DNA of 64,000 bases from Perca fluviatilis (Eukaryota; Chordata; Actinopteri; Perciformes; Percidae), in the NCBI RefSeq assembly GCF_010015445.1, contig NC_053133.1, positions 28,684,285-28,748,284 of the forward strand, in the 5' to 3' direction. A model generated the notes under the pieces. It searched no databases and was not told where the DNA came from. It saw nothing but the letters and a program-made list of their open reading frames with translations. Numbering within the stretch: the first letter of the stretch is position 1; each line of letters begins with the position of its first letter. A program made the position numbers and the translations under genes. This document shows, piece after piece, positions 12,216 through 22,301 of this stretch.

Positions 12216-12569
12216 AAAATAAGCACCCAACACATTGAAAAAGTGAGAAATACATTGGGAAAAAGCAAAATAAAACGTCATAAAAAGTGACTAAAAACAC
12301 TAAAATGTAAAATACTAAACTTTATTTAACAGTGACTGAAACATTGAGACAACAAAAGTGTTTTTTTCATTGTTGACGGGAAGACAACACAAGGGTTAAT
12401 ATTAAAATTACACTGCACAGAGAACTAACAACTCATTTTAAACGATACTCATTTTAGGGGACAGACCATTCATTAGGACATAGTAATGTTAAGCTACACA
12501 TTTAAAACATCAACACATCTGATTGGATTATAAATAGATTTTTATCTTCATCATTTCCTCTTTCTTCAG

Positions 12570-12623
12570 ATGTGAGAGCTGTGGTCTGTCAGAGATCAGC
12601 TGTTCTCCTCTGGTCTCAGTTAG
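12570..12623 (+). pseudogene. 54-nt LRR mini-module, splice sites intact
   Basis: Preceded by a TTTCTTCAG acceptor and ending at TTAG/GTCAGA, this keeps 16 LRR codons ([15 protein letters not shown]) after an internal in-frame loss of 123 nt relative to the 177-nt exons. It is still phase 2 on both sides, so inclusion would add 18 residues without a frameshift. It could be a relic or a usable mini-exon; DNA alone cannot decide. The sister copy at 5754 has lost its acceptor. Confidence 0.55.
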
Positions 12624-12867
12624 GTCAGAGTCCTGAGTCAACCAGACCATTGGTTCTTATCATCTCCTCCCAAATCAAGATCCCAAGAGACTTTTCTTTC
12701 TCTAAAGTGGGCTTTGATTTCCTCTTTTACACACTAACCTAACAGACATGCAACACATACGCAGATCAGCTAACCCCATCTCGCGTTGTTTCTTCCTCCA
12801 TCTTGATCTCGCGTGGCTTAGCTACCCACGTGGTCTCATCACCTCACCCTCTATCTCTCTTTCTATT

Positions 12868-12920
<53 letters not shown>

Positions 12921-13440
12921 ACATGTTTGCATGCTTTTGCCTTTGTTGTAGTTGTAATAAGTCAATAGGTTTATTGATTGAAGAACTATAGTTAGTGATT
13001 ATTTGTGTATATGTTGTAGTAACAGCTTGTTGAACAGGTCAGGGCTCTAGTTTCACCCTTCCTGTTTACTTTATAAATATGAGATAAATTAATCAAATTA
13101 ATTAAGATCTGTATTTTAAAGAGAACACCACCTATGAGACTGTTTTCACAGCTCAGTTATTGGTCCCTGATTCCAGGGTGGTGCCCTGTTTTGATTGTTT
13201 GTCAATTTGGTAAAGTTATTACACATATTCATAACTTTATTAATATTGGTAAAACATCTTTGATAAATTGCCAATAATTGAATCTGTACCCTTACTAATT
13301 CCCAACAGTGTTGTTCATCCTTTACACAGAGTGAGCAGCAGCTTCTTATGAAGTATGTTAACGTGAAAGACATTATTTGTAAAAAAGCTGTAATGAAACA
13401 GAGAGAGAAAGCGTGGCAGACGATCTCAGACCGACTGATG
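12624..13440. other. No gene recognised; contains a (CA)n tract
   Basis: Intron or intergenic DNA. A CA microsatellite occupies 12875-12919. The remainder is AT-rich, and its frames carry no motif. Confidence 0.5.
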
Positions 13441-13442
13441 CA

Positions 13443-13553
13443 TAAGCAGCCTAAAAATATATTTACTGACCACTGAATGAGTAAGCAGCCTAAAAATATA
13501 TTTACTGACCACTGAATGAGTAAGCAGCCTAAAAATATATTTACTGACCACTG
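13443..13553. repeat. Tandem repeat, 39-bp unit, about 3 copies
   Basis: The unit beginning TAAGCAGCCTAAAAATATAT starts at 13443, 13482 and 13521, spaced exactly 39 bp. The third copy stops after CCACTG. Copies are essentially identical, so the expansion is recent. Confidence 0.9.
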
Positions 13554-13730
13554 CTCTGAAATGAAACCATTATAATCATACCATTCAAGGAGTTAGGCTA
13601 ATTATTTGCACAAATGAACAGTTATACTCTTTGCCTTAAAAGTGAGCAGAAGACAGACTAATGATACTCAGGAAATTTACCATGAAGCTCAATTACAACC
13701 ACTAATCTCCAATATTAGAATATGATTTGT

Positions 13731-13806
13731 ATATATCTCTTTCTCCCTCTCTCTCTGTCTCTCTCTGTCTCTCTCTGTCTCTGCCTCTCTCTCTCTCTCT
13801 CTCTCA
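13731..13806. repeat. (CT)n-rich microsatellite
   Basis: Runs of TCTCTCTC interrupted by TCTGTC. No other signal. Confidence 0.85.
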
Positions 13807-15330
13807 CACTCTCTCATTAACACTAACTTCCACTCCTCGCTTTTCAGGCAAAGTGTACAACAGTTTGTTTGTGGAAATAATCAGCCTTCCCCTCCCGACG
13901 CTGTCGGTGTTTGGGCTCTAATAAATCAACTAAAATAATTAAAGGTGTATTGGTCTCTGACTAGTCTGGTATATATAGCTAGTCTATATCCTCGACCTTC
14001 CACTTCCAGGGATTGCTGCCGGAAAATTCCGCCTTATGTCCTTTATTTCGACCGGATGTCCGTCCCCTTCCTCTGTCTCTGTGTTGGCGTTCTAACCTCC
14101 GGCTGATTTGTGAGGACTATGTTTAACTGCTCCTCAGATCTCTGCAGGGTAAATCCAGACAGCTAGCTAGACTATCAATCTGAGTTTTCTGTTGCACGAC
14201 TAAAACTAGTTTTGAACGTCCACATGTTCCACCAAAACCAGTTCCTTCCTGAGACTATTTAGCAGAGGCACGTGGCGCCGTCCGGAGCTTAGCCCCGCCC
14301 AAGACGATTGTGATTGGTTTAAAGGGGTGATAGAATGCAAAACCTATTTTACCTTGTCATAGTTGAAAAATGACAGTTTGGTGGGTAAATAGGACATACA
14401 TAGAACCTCAAAATCCCATTGACACCTCTTTCCTCTGCAAATCTCACAATTTGAAACTGCCGCTGAAAATGGGCAAATCTCAACGAGCCGCCTAGTTGAC
14501 CTCAACTCGGCAGCTCCTCCTCATTTGGCTCTAGTCTCTCTCTTTGTTATGTTCCAATATTAACATAGGCTACACAACTGACCGGAGATCAGGTAGTCTT
14601 CTGAATCTAGATCACGCAGATCTCTGCTATTCCATTACAAATTCACTTATGAAACTTTTATGCAAGAAATCAACTATGTAAAGCTCAAATATGGGCAGTT
14701 TTACGAAAATGGATGGCTAATTGCAAATTTTGTCCGACAGTGTGTGGAGTTCAGCGGTTGGTGCTGCCTGGGTTGCTGCCTCGCCGCCCTGCCTGTCCTC
14801 CGTCACAGACCCTGGCCTGCTGTGAGCTCGATTGAGCTCCGTCACGGCCGTTAGCCCGCGGTGCTCAATACCCGCGCAAACTCACCCTTTTCTGGATGAC
14901 TGGACTACCAATTGCCGCTGCCCCGACAGAGCCCCAGGGCCTGAAGCTCGCTGTTCTCCCTCCCCTCTTCCTGTTAAATGGCCGGTGTGTGACTGAGAGC
15001 GCGGTCAGCAAGCTTGTTACGCCCGCAATCTATTACCTACCACAGGTTCCAGTTAATCTCATAATGGATATGTGTGTTGAGTTATTTAAACAAACGATCG
15101 GGAAAATAAACGCCTCTTGCCCGCGAGTCTCATTGATAGAGCCCGCGTTGAGCTGGAGTCCATCAATGAGAGCTAGCTAGCCTCCTCCTAACGAGACCTC
15201 TGACATTCACAAAAATGTATTCAATTGAAATCCAAAATCGGACAAGTATTAGCTAAGTTTTGTAAGACCTTGGGGAATCTGTAATATACATGCCGTGACG
15301 AAATTCAAACTGTAAATATACTATAGTTAT

Positions 15331-16291
15331 TAGGGGTGCAACGGATCAAAAAACTCACAGTTCGGATCGTTTCTCAGATCAGAGTCACCGATCGGATCAT
15401 TTTTCGGATCAGCAAAAAGAAAAAAAAGACAAGACAAATAAACATAAGTTTTGTCTTTTTGTTTATTAACACTTTTAAATTATTAAATTAAAATATATAA
15501 AATCAACTTAAAGTGCACAAGGCATAATATCTTCTTTTTAACATAATTAATGAAAAACAACTGTTTTGTCTGTGACAGTCTGCTGTGATGAAGTGAGCGG
15601 TTATCGTCACATAGCTCTCCATTCCCCTGGACGTCCACCCGTCTGTCATGAGCGCAACAGAGGATGCTCGGGATAGTTCATCCACAACTTTTTTCTTATC
15701 CTGCTCATGAAGATCTGGCACAATCTTTTCGCTGAAATGGGTGCGCGACGGGATGTCGTAACGTGGTTCAAGCACTTTCAGAATGTGTTTAAAGCCCTCG
15801 TTTTGCACAACCAATGTGGCCTCATGTCTGCACCTATAAACACACCGATAGCGTTTGTGATGGCTTTAGCCTGGTCTGATTGTGCAACAAGGGGCTGCTT
15901 AAATGCCGCGGTGATAAGCGGTTGTTGATCAGCTTTCATTTTCACTCCTGTCAGTGAAACACCGGGGTGATTTAGTTTCAAATGCGTGGCCATGCTTGAT
16001 GTGTTTCCACTGTCATATGGCTTTCTTGTGCCACAGTGCCTACACATCGTCACGGTTTTATCCACTAACGTCTTTCCTTCGTCATTATATTTGACAGGGA
16101 AGCCAAAATGCTCCCATACAGGGGATTTAAATGACACGGGGCGTTCAAGCTCCTCCGTTCCTCCGCTCGCCATGACCACGCTGCGTGTGGACTGAACATG
16201 CGCACAACCTTTTTTTTTTCAGAAATCAATCCGCAGATCATGTGTGTGCTGAACCGAAGATATTGATCCGAACGGATCCGTTGCACCACTA
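15331..16291 (-). mobile_element. hAT element with 8-bp target duplication
   Basis: Terminal inverted repeats TAGGGGTGCAACGGATC and TAGTGGTGCAACGGATC (16 of 17 match) bound a 961-bp element. A perfect 8-bp duplication ATAGTTAT lies at 15323-15330 and 16292-16299. Other units of the host tandem array show the unoccupied site, ACTATAGTTATGCCG. The minus strand carries a ZBED-like transposase fragment. Confidence 0.92.
15503..16179 (-). pseudogene. ZBED-like hAT transposase, frameshifted and truncated
   Basis: The N-terminal frame (16179 down to about 15815) has a BED-type zinc finger: an aromatic lead-in (SPVWEHFGF), a Cys-x-x-Cys pair (CRHCG) and a histidine pair (THLKLNH). The homologous text then shifts frame near 15800-15815, where one frame ends with MRPH and the other continues with QNEGFKHILKVLEPRY. 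The second frame includes ALMTDGWTS, typical of ZBED1-like transposases, and ends soon after. The C-terminal catalytic and dimerisation parts are missing. It lies inside a hAT element with intact ends, so it is transposon-derived. It cannot encode an active enzyme; any mobilisation would need a transposase from elsewhere. Confidence 0.85.
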
Positions 16292-17109
16292 ATAGTTATG
16301 CCGAAAGTCTAGCTAGCTAGCCGCGATCTTTCCCCATTGTGTTGAATGGGACACATAGCTAGCTAGCTGCTCCTCCTAACAAGGCCCCTGGCGTTCACAA
16401 AAATGCCTTAATTTGAAATCGGACACAACTGTTAGCTTTATAAGACATTTGAACCTGTAATATAAGTGCCGTGACGAAATTCAAACTGTAAATATACTAT
16501 AGTTATGCCGAAAATGTAGCTAGCTAACCGCAATCTTTCCTCATTCTATTGAATGGGACACATAGCTAGCTGCTCCTCCTAACAAGACCCCTGGCGTTCA
16601 CAAAAATGCCTTCATTTGAAATCGGACACAACTGTTAGCTTTAGAAGACATTGGGGAACCTGTAATATAAGTGCCGTGATGAAATTCAAACTGTAAATAT
16701 ACTATAGTTATGCCGAAAGTGGAGCTAGCTAACCGCGATCTTTCCCCATTCTATTGGATGGGACACATAGCTAGCTGCTCCTCCTAACAAGACCCCTGGC
16801 GTTCACAAAAATGCCTTAATTTGAAATTGGACACAACTGTTAGCTTTATAAGACATTGGGGAACCTGTAATATAAGTGCCGTGGCGAAATTCAAGCTGTA
16901 AATATACTATAGTTATGCCGAAAGTGGAGCTAGCTAGCCGCAAGCTTTTCCCATTGTATTGAATGGGACACATAGCTAGCTAGCTGCTCCTCCTAACAAG
17001 ACAACTGACATTCACAAAAATGTCGTAAAAACAAATCGGACACAACTGTTAGCTTTGTAATACCTTGGGGTAGCTGTGATATAAGTGCCGTGACGAAATT
17101 CAAACTGTA

Positions 17110-18240
17110 ATTAAAGCTGCGAGCAGCGATGGACGGGCCCTCGCACCTCTGCGCGAGTCAGGGTTACCAGCGGACGCCGCTCCTTACGACCGTGCGTTCA
17201 CGCGGCACTCAGACGCCGCAAATCGTCAACAATGCCGAAATCGACAACTTCCTGCCAAGTTCAACGATAGCTCACACAAGACTCTACGTCATACGGTTCA
17301 TTAGCTTCGAAAAGGGGCGTGGCTAAAGCATAGGGGGCGGGTCAAACCATCACCAATGAAAAAAGAAGTCTCTGCTGAGTTCGTTGATACCTAACATAAG
17401 ACTCTACCTTAAACGGGTCACCAGTTATGAAAGGGGGCGTGGCTTAAGCATAAGTGGGCGGGCCAAACCATCAGCAATGAATAAAGAAGTCTCTGCTGAG
17501 TTCAATGATACCTCACACAAGGGTCTACATCAAACGGGTCATTAGTTATAAGAGGGGGCGTGGCTAAAGCATAGGGGGCGGGCCAAACCATCACCAATGA
17601 AGAAGGAACTCTCTGCTGAGTTCAATGACACCTCACACAAGGGTATACCTTAAACAGTTCAAATGTTATGAAAGGGGGCGTGGCCTAAGTAAGTGGGCGT
17701 GGTTAACGTATAGGGGGCGGCTCAGTATCACATGTAGACCACACATAAGTTTCATGTAAATCGGATGATTTTTGTCATATAAGGCGCATTTCCTGTTGCC
17801 AACGGGGGGCGCTATTACCAAAAGTCAATTTTGGCCTGTAGGTGTCCTCAGGCCTGGACCCTTGTTAACCGTGAGAAATTTCGGGCAGATACGACAATGT
17901 ACACTCAAGTCAACAGCTTCTTTGTTCATCGCTAAACACTCAAAATGGCCGCCACACCACACCACACCCACACCATCTGACGAAAAGTTTTTCTTTTAAT
18001 AACTTGTCATCGTTAAGGTGTTGGGATGGTACAGACCAAGTTTGAAGTCCATCGAATGAAATCTCTAGGAGGAGTTCGTTAAAGTATAGCACCTTGACTT
18101 TTAGGCCTACTTCCTGTTGCCACTAGGGGGCGCTATGACTTTAAATAAATATCGGCCTTTATTTGTCCTCAGGGTTGGACTCTTATGAATCCTGAAAAGT
18201 TTCGAGCCAGTTGGACAACGTACACTCAAGTTACACCCGG
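17110..18240. repeat. Interspersed repeat with internal 120-bp tandem units
   Basis: It begins TTAAAGCTGCGAGCAGCGAT, a start I associate with abundant teleost repeats. It then runs through three to four units of about 120 bp (AAACCATCA marker at 17344, 17465 and 17585) with GGGGGCGTGGC motifs. Later come two TTCCTGTTGCCA plus GGGGGCGCTAT segments. No coding signal. A related fragment lies at 42845-42955. Confidence 0.6.
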
Positions 18241-20367
18241 AATATGAGAACTGCTGTCGCGTCTCTAATGTGTGTGTATGGGGATTCGCTCAACCAATCA
18301 GTGCGCAGCTCATCTAAATATTCATGAGCATACGATATTTGGAAGAAAAGCTCTTGTTACAAATAGGGCCAAAACACAGGGATGCATAAGGGCCAATAAA
18401 ATATCAACCAGGCCATTTTCAGCCCAACCAATGTTACATACCCCATTAGGAGACCTTAAGGAAGTGTGAAATACCCTATATAATCATTCTATCACCCCTT
18501 TAAAGAAATGCCAATAAACCAGATCACGTTTTACTTCCATCCAGGAATGCTGTGTAGACTAGCCAGACCTTCCTCCACAGCGCTGTCTGGCTATAAGAGA
18601 CTATGGTGACACTAAACTGCAGACATAAGGCTGATATTTATCAGGTGAAATCCCCTTCAGAACTGATGACATTAAAACTAGTCCAAATTAAGTTTTTAGT
18701 GTCTCATCTCAAATTTTAAAAGTAAGAAAATAAGATTCAAACATTTGAAAATGCCATTTGTACATCACATTTACAGTTTACACTTAACACTGTTAACAGT
18801 TAAGTTACTGAGTTCAGCCACGAGGTTTACCAGTTTTAAGTAAACGCAACATTTATTCCCGTCTGTTTGGTTTCTCCGACAACAGCCGTGACCATAGAGC
18901 TAGTTTGTGTCTTTCAACTCATAGCTTTATCAGCAGACTGCTGGATGTCCCGGTGTAGGAATCCTCTACAGTGACATACAGACACACTTTACACCGTTTA
19001 ACTGTCAGCGTTTTAACTGTGTTTAATCCAGTTATTACAGTAGCTAATGGTAGGCTAACGTTACTCGCTGCCAAGTGTAACATGTTGATATGCGGCGATG
19101 CTTCTGTTCCCTCTAACGTCTGTTTCGGAGCATCAGAGAGCAGCACAGATATTTAGGAGGCACCGTAATGAGGCACCGAAGCCGGATTTTAACATCCACA
19201 GTTAGCGTGAACAGAAAGTGGCGTTGCCTGTATCTTTTCACGGCAAACACGCTTGTGGAAAGCGGTCGCACAACAGCTGAAATAATGTGTTGAGCAAGAA
19301 CGTAGTGTTTAGACTTTAAGGAGACTTCCAAATGAAATACTGGCCTGAATACTGGTCTTTTGAAATAAGATTTTCCAGTTTTGAAAGTTTAGATTTGTTT
19401 TTATACATTAAAAAAATATATATATTTAACAGGTGGTTGCCAAATGGGACAACTGAGTGAAACAAATCAGTCACAAACATTATTGTAAATAGAGCAAGTA
19501 GAACTTTGTAGCGTCTCTGACTTGAATTAGTTCACCAGTTTGATATATGATGAACTTTTAAAGCCAAGATTTCCTGTCACTTTGAACTCAACTAAGGATG
19601 TTAAATATCTCTGTAACTTAGTTAGCATGGCCTTATGAATGATGACAGGTATGATGACGTCTTTTAGGACCTTTACTAAGGACAGAGGGAGTAGGATGCT
19701 GTACAGGTTGGAAAACCTCTTGAGCTAAATCTGTCATCTGTGATATTAGGCTGTATAAATAAAATGGACTTGACTATGAATGTAGGGAAAGTCAGATTTG
19801 AACTGTTAGATTAGTTTCTATGATTGGTGTCCATGTGAGGATAGTGGTGTTTTCTAGAGCTGTACAGTAAGTGAACTTATTAAAGAGCAGATGTGTTCAG
19901 GAGACTCATCTCTACCTGAAACATTAGGATGTTAGTGAAGATAAGCTACACTTCATTCACAAGACAATGAAACATGTTGATTAATAATAAACTTTAATAA
20001 GATGATCCTGTTTAACCTGTCAATATTACAGCTTACTGTGTGTAATTATTGTAAATGTATTGCATTTATTGAACACGTCTAATTCATGTCATTGCAGCAT
20101 AGTAATGGTGAGCTACAGATTTAACACCTTAATATAACAGAATAACACAAAAAATTCACTCCAAAGTCTTTATAGCAGCATGTTGTCATTAATATTAATT
20201 AGAGCTCTTTTTCAATTTTTTTATTTTACAGTTTTTATCCTGATCCTGTTGTGTTCACGTGTTTCTGTTTTCTAAACCTTTTTCAGCTCTAAAAAGATTA
20301 TTAAACATTGAATGATTTCAAGCAGGAACATTGTCTTCTAAAGTTACACAATTTATTCTTTATTCAG

Positions 20368-20544
20368 ATTGTATTACTGCGGATTGTCAGAGATCAGCTG
20401 TGCTGCTCTGGTCTCAGCTCTGAAGTTCAACCCCTCCCATCTGAGAGAGCTGAACCTGGGCTACAACAAGGAGCTGAAGGATTCAGGAGTGAAGCTGCTG
20501 TGTGGTTTTCTGGGAAGTCCAAACTGTAGACTGGAGACTCTGAG
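20368..20544 (+). CDS. Gene 1 penultimate LRR exon
   Basis: 177-nt exon with TTTATTCAG acceptor, CTGAG/GTCAGT donor and phase 2 at both ends. It reads [18 protein letters not shown], then [13 protein letters not shown], then [11 protein letters not shown]. The LLCGFL signature is shared with the exon at 53379 of gene 2 and not with the 2.6-10 kb exons. It is therefore the positional counterpart of gene 2 LRR exon 2, but with one extra residue in the loop. Confidence 0.85.
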
Positions 20545-21093
20545 GTCAGTCCACTGACTCTCTGCTACTATTATAGATCTAATATGTTACTAATATGTAC
20601 ATGTACGACTTACATACATGAAGTTATAAATGTTCTTTTTGTTCATATTTTAGTTTCTTGTAGTAAATCTAGTCTGCAGTCACAACAGACTGCAGACTAG
20701 AGCGTTTGTTAAAGAAACTGTAGAAAATGTCCAGTTAGTTGTTTAAGTAAATTAATGTTTATTATTGTTGGTAATTGGTCACATATGGTTTTAAATTGCT
20801 AATGTTTACTTGCTGAAGTAGAAATATTTATTTGATTCTGTTAATTTCAGTGTTTTCACAAGTGTCTGATCAATGATATTGATTTTTCAGAACACACAGC
20901 TGTTTAGAGGATGAATATAGTATTGATCCTTTATTGGCTGACATGATGATTTTCCACAATGACAAAATCTCTCTAGTCATTTTAGGGAAAATGTCACTGA
21001 TTAGGACATAGTAATGTTGAGCTACACATTTGAACATCAACACATCTGATTGGATTATAAATAGATTTTTATCTTCATTTATTCCTTAATCAG

Positions 21094-21267
21094 ATTGGCG
21101 CTCTGCGGTTTGTCAGAGATCAGCTGTGCTGCTCTGGTCTCAGCTCTGAAGTCCAACCCCTCCCATCTGAGAAACCTGAACCTAAGGGGCAACGACCTGA
21201 AGGAGTCAGACGTGGAGCAGCTGCGTGATCTGAAGGAGAGTCCAGACTGTAGACTGAAGACTCTAGA
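21094..21267 (+). CDS. Gene 1 last LRR exon
   Basis: 174-nt exon with CTTAATCAG acceptor. The donor is CTAGA/GTAAGT, different from the GTCAGT donors of the other LRR exons, but phase 2 is kept. It reads [18 protein letters not shown], then NLNLRGNDLKESDVEQL, then DLKESPDC. The DLKESP text marks it as the counterpart of the exon at 54090. If the donor were not used, translation would stop almost at once (GAG TAA), giving a natural C-terminus. This could be the true last coding exon when intron retention or alternative polyadenylation occurs. Confidence 0.8.
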
Positions 21268-21668
21268 GTAAGTAGAGGGTTGGAGTCAGTCCATGCTGGT
21301 TTCAGCAGTATCAAACTAAACACAGATAGTTCAAAGCAAAGATCCAGTATTTTCTGTAAACCTCCAACCTTGTCAGTGAAGCTGTGAGAGGAGAGAGAGA
21401 ACAGTCAGCAAATCAGAGACCGTTCTCTCTGAACCCAACAGCAGTAAATCATCATTAAAGTGTGCAGTGAACATCTCTCTGTTTCTGCAGTAATGATGCA
21501 TTCAGGACTCTCAGCAGTCTATTTCCACTGTGTAATTCTGTAGAAATCTGCAGAGTCAACAGACCTGATGCCCAAAGTCTCTGCAGGTCTATGAGCTTCA
21601 CTCCAACACGTTAACATGAGAGCTGAAAGGAAGCAGGCTGCCTATACAGCCGCTCCACTTGGTGTTTG

Positions 21669-21692
21669 AAGTAAGTAAGTAAGTAAGTAAAG
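21669..21692. repeat. (AAGT)n microsatellite
   Basis: Short run of GTAAGTAAGT units. The corresponding site in copy B lacks it. Confidence 0.8.
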
Positions 21693-22301
21693 TAAAAACA
21701 GCTCGCGCTGACCAAAGTGCTGGAACAGGACTGAAGTCTCTGCTGCTCTTTATACTGGATGTGCTGCATCACTGACTGACAGCTGATGAACGGAGTATTT
21801 TTTTCCAGGTGAAATTTACAAGGGTCACTGTTTCCCACAGAATTATATTCTGTGGTAGCTAACCCAGGGTGGGGGGTGCACACGCGGAAAGAGTTGCAGA
21901 CTTCTTATATTAATTGTACTGCAAATATTTTTGACAACTTAAATAGACAATCTGCCCACAGTCCCATCCTCAAGGCTATACGGGTGCCGGGGCAGTCCCA
22001 GCACACAATGTAGTCTTTCAACTAACAAAAACAACATAAACTTGCTCTTTGATGAAACAAAAGATACCACAAGTAATAAATCTGTTTAACAGCCAGATGC
22101 TGTTCACCTCTTTGTGACCTTTTGCATGCAAGACAAAAAAATAAACTTAATTGTTACTGTATGTTTTTAACTTGTTGAACATGAACAAAATTCAAATTTT
22201 TGCAACTTACCCAATTAACCTAGTGGGGATAGTTTTGTGTCTCTTACACATAAAATAACAACAACAACACAAGTGTAATGTTTTTTTCTATTTTGAAATA
22301 T

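Larger units (their letters stand above)
15172..17112. repeat. Tandem array, about 205-bp unit, five units
   Basis: The marker TCCTCCTAAC recurs at 15183, 16371, 16574, 16779 and 16988. The first spacing is lengthened by the hAT insertion; the others are 203-209 bp. Each unit also carries ACTATAGTTATGCCGAAA and GCTAGCTAGC-rich DNA. The last unit is partial. Confidence 0.85.
14323..18499. mobile_element. piggyBac-like non-autonomous element with TTAA duplication
   Basis: Perfect 15-bp terminal inverted repeats (AGGGGTGATAGAATG at 14323-14337; its complement at 18485-18499) are flanked by TTAA at 14319-14322 and 18500-18503. No piggyBac transposase is present. The 4.2-kb interior holds a tandem array of about 205-bp units (15172-17112), a nested hAT element (15331-16291) and a further repeat (17110-18240). 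Superfamily is inferred from the TTAA target and short inverted repeats. Confidence 0.75.
13960..18605. mobile_element. Outer repeat split by a TTAA element (candidate)
   Basis: Sequence left of 14319 (GATTGTGATTGG, then TTTAAAG) and right of 18503 (GAAATGCCAATAAACC, then GTGTAGACTAGCCAGACC) looks like two halves of one older interspersed repeat. The halves would rejoin at a single TTAA if the internal element were removed. Outer ends are approximate (CTGACTAGTCTGG on the left, CTGGCTATAAGAGACT on the right), and I did not find a clean terminal inverted repeat. Confidence 0.4.

Noticed and set aside
15503..16179. Domesticated ZBED host gene
   Set aside because: It lies within intact hAT termini and target duplications, is frameshifted and lacks its C-terminal half.
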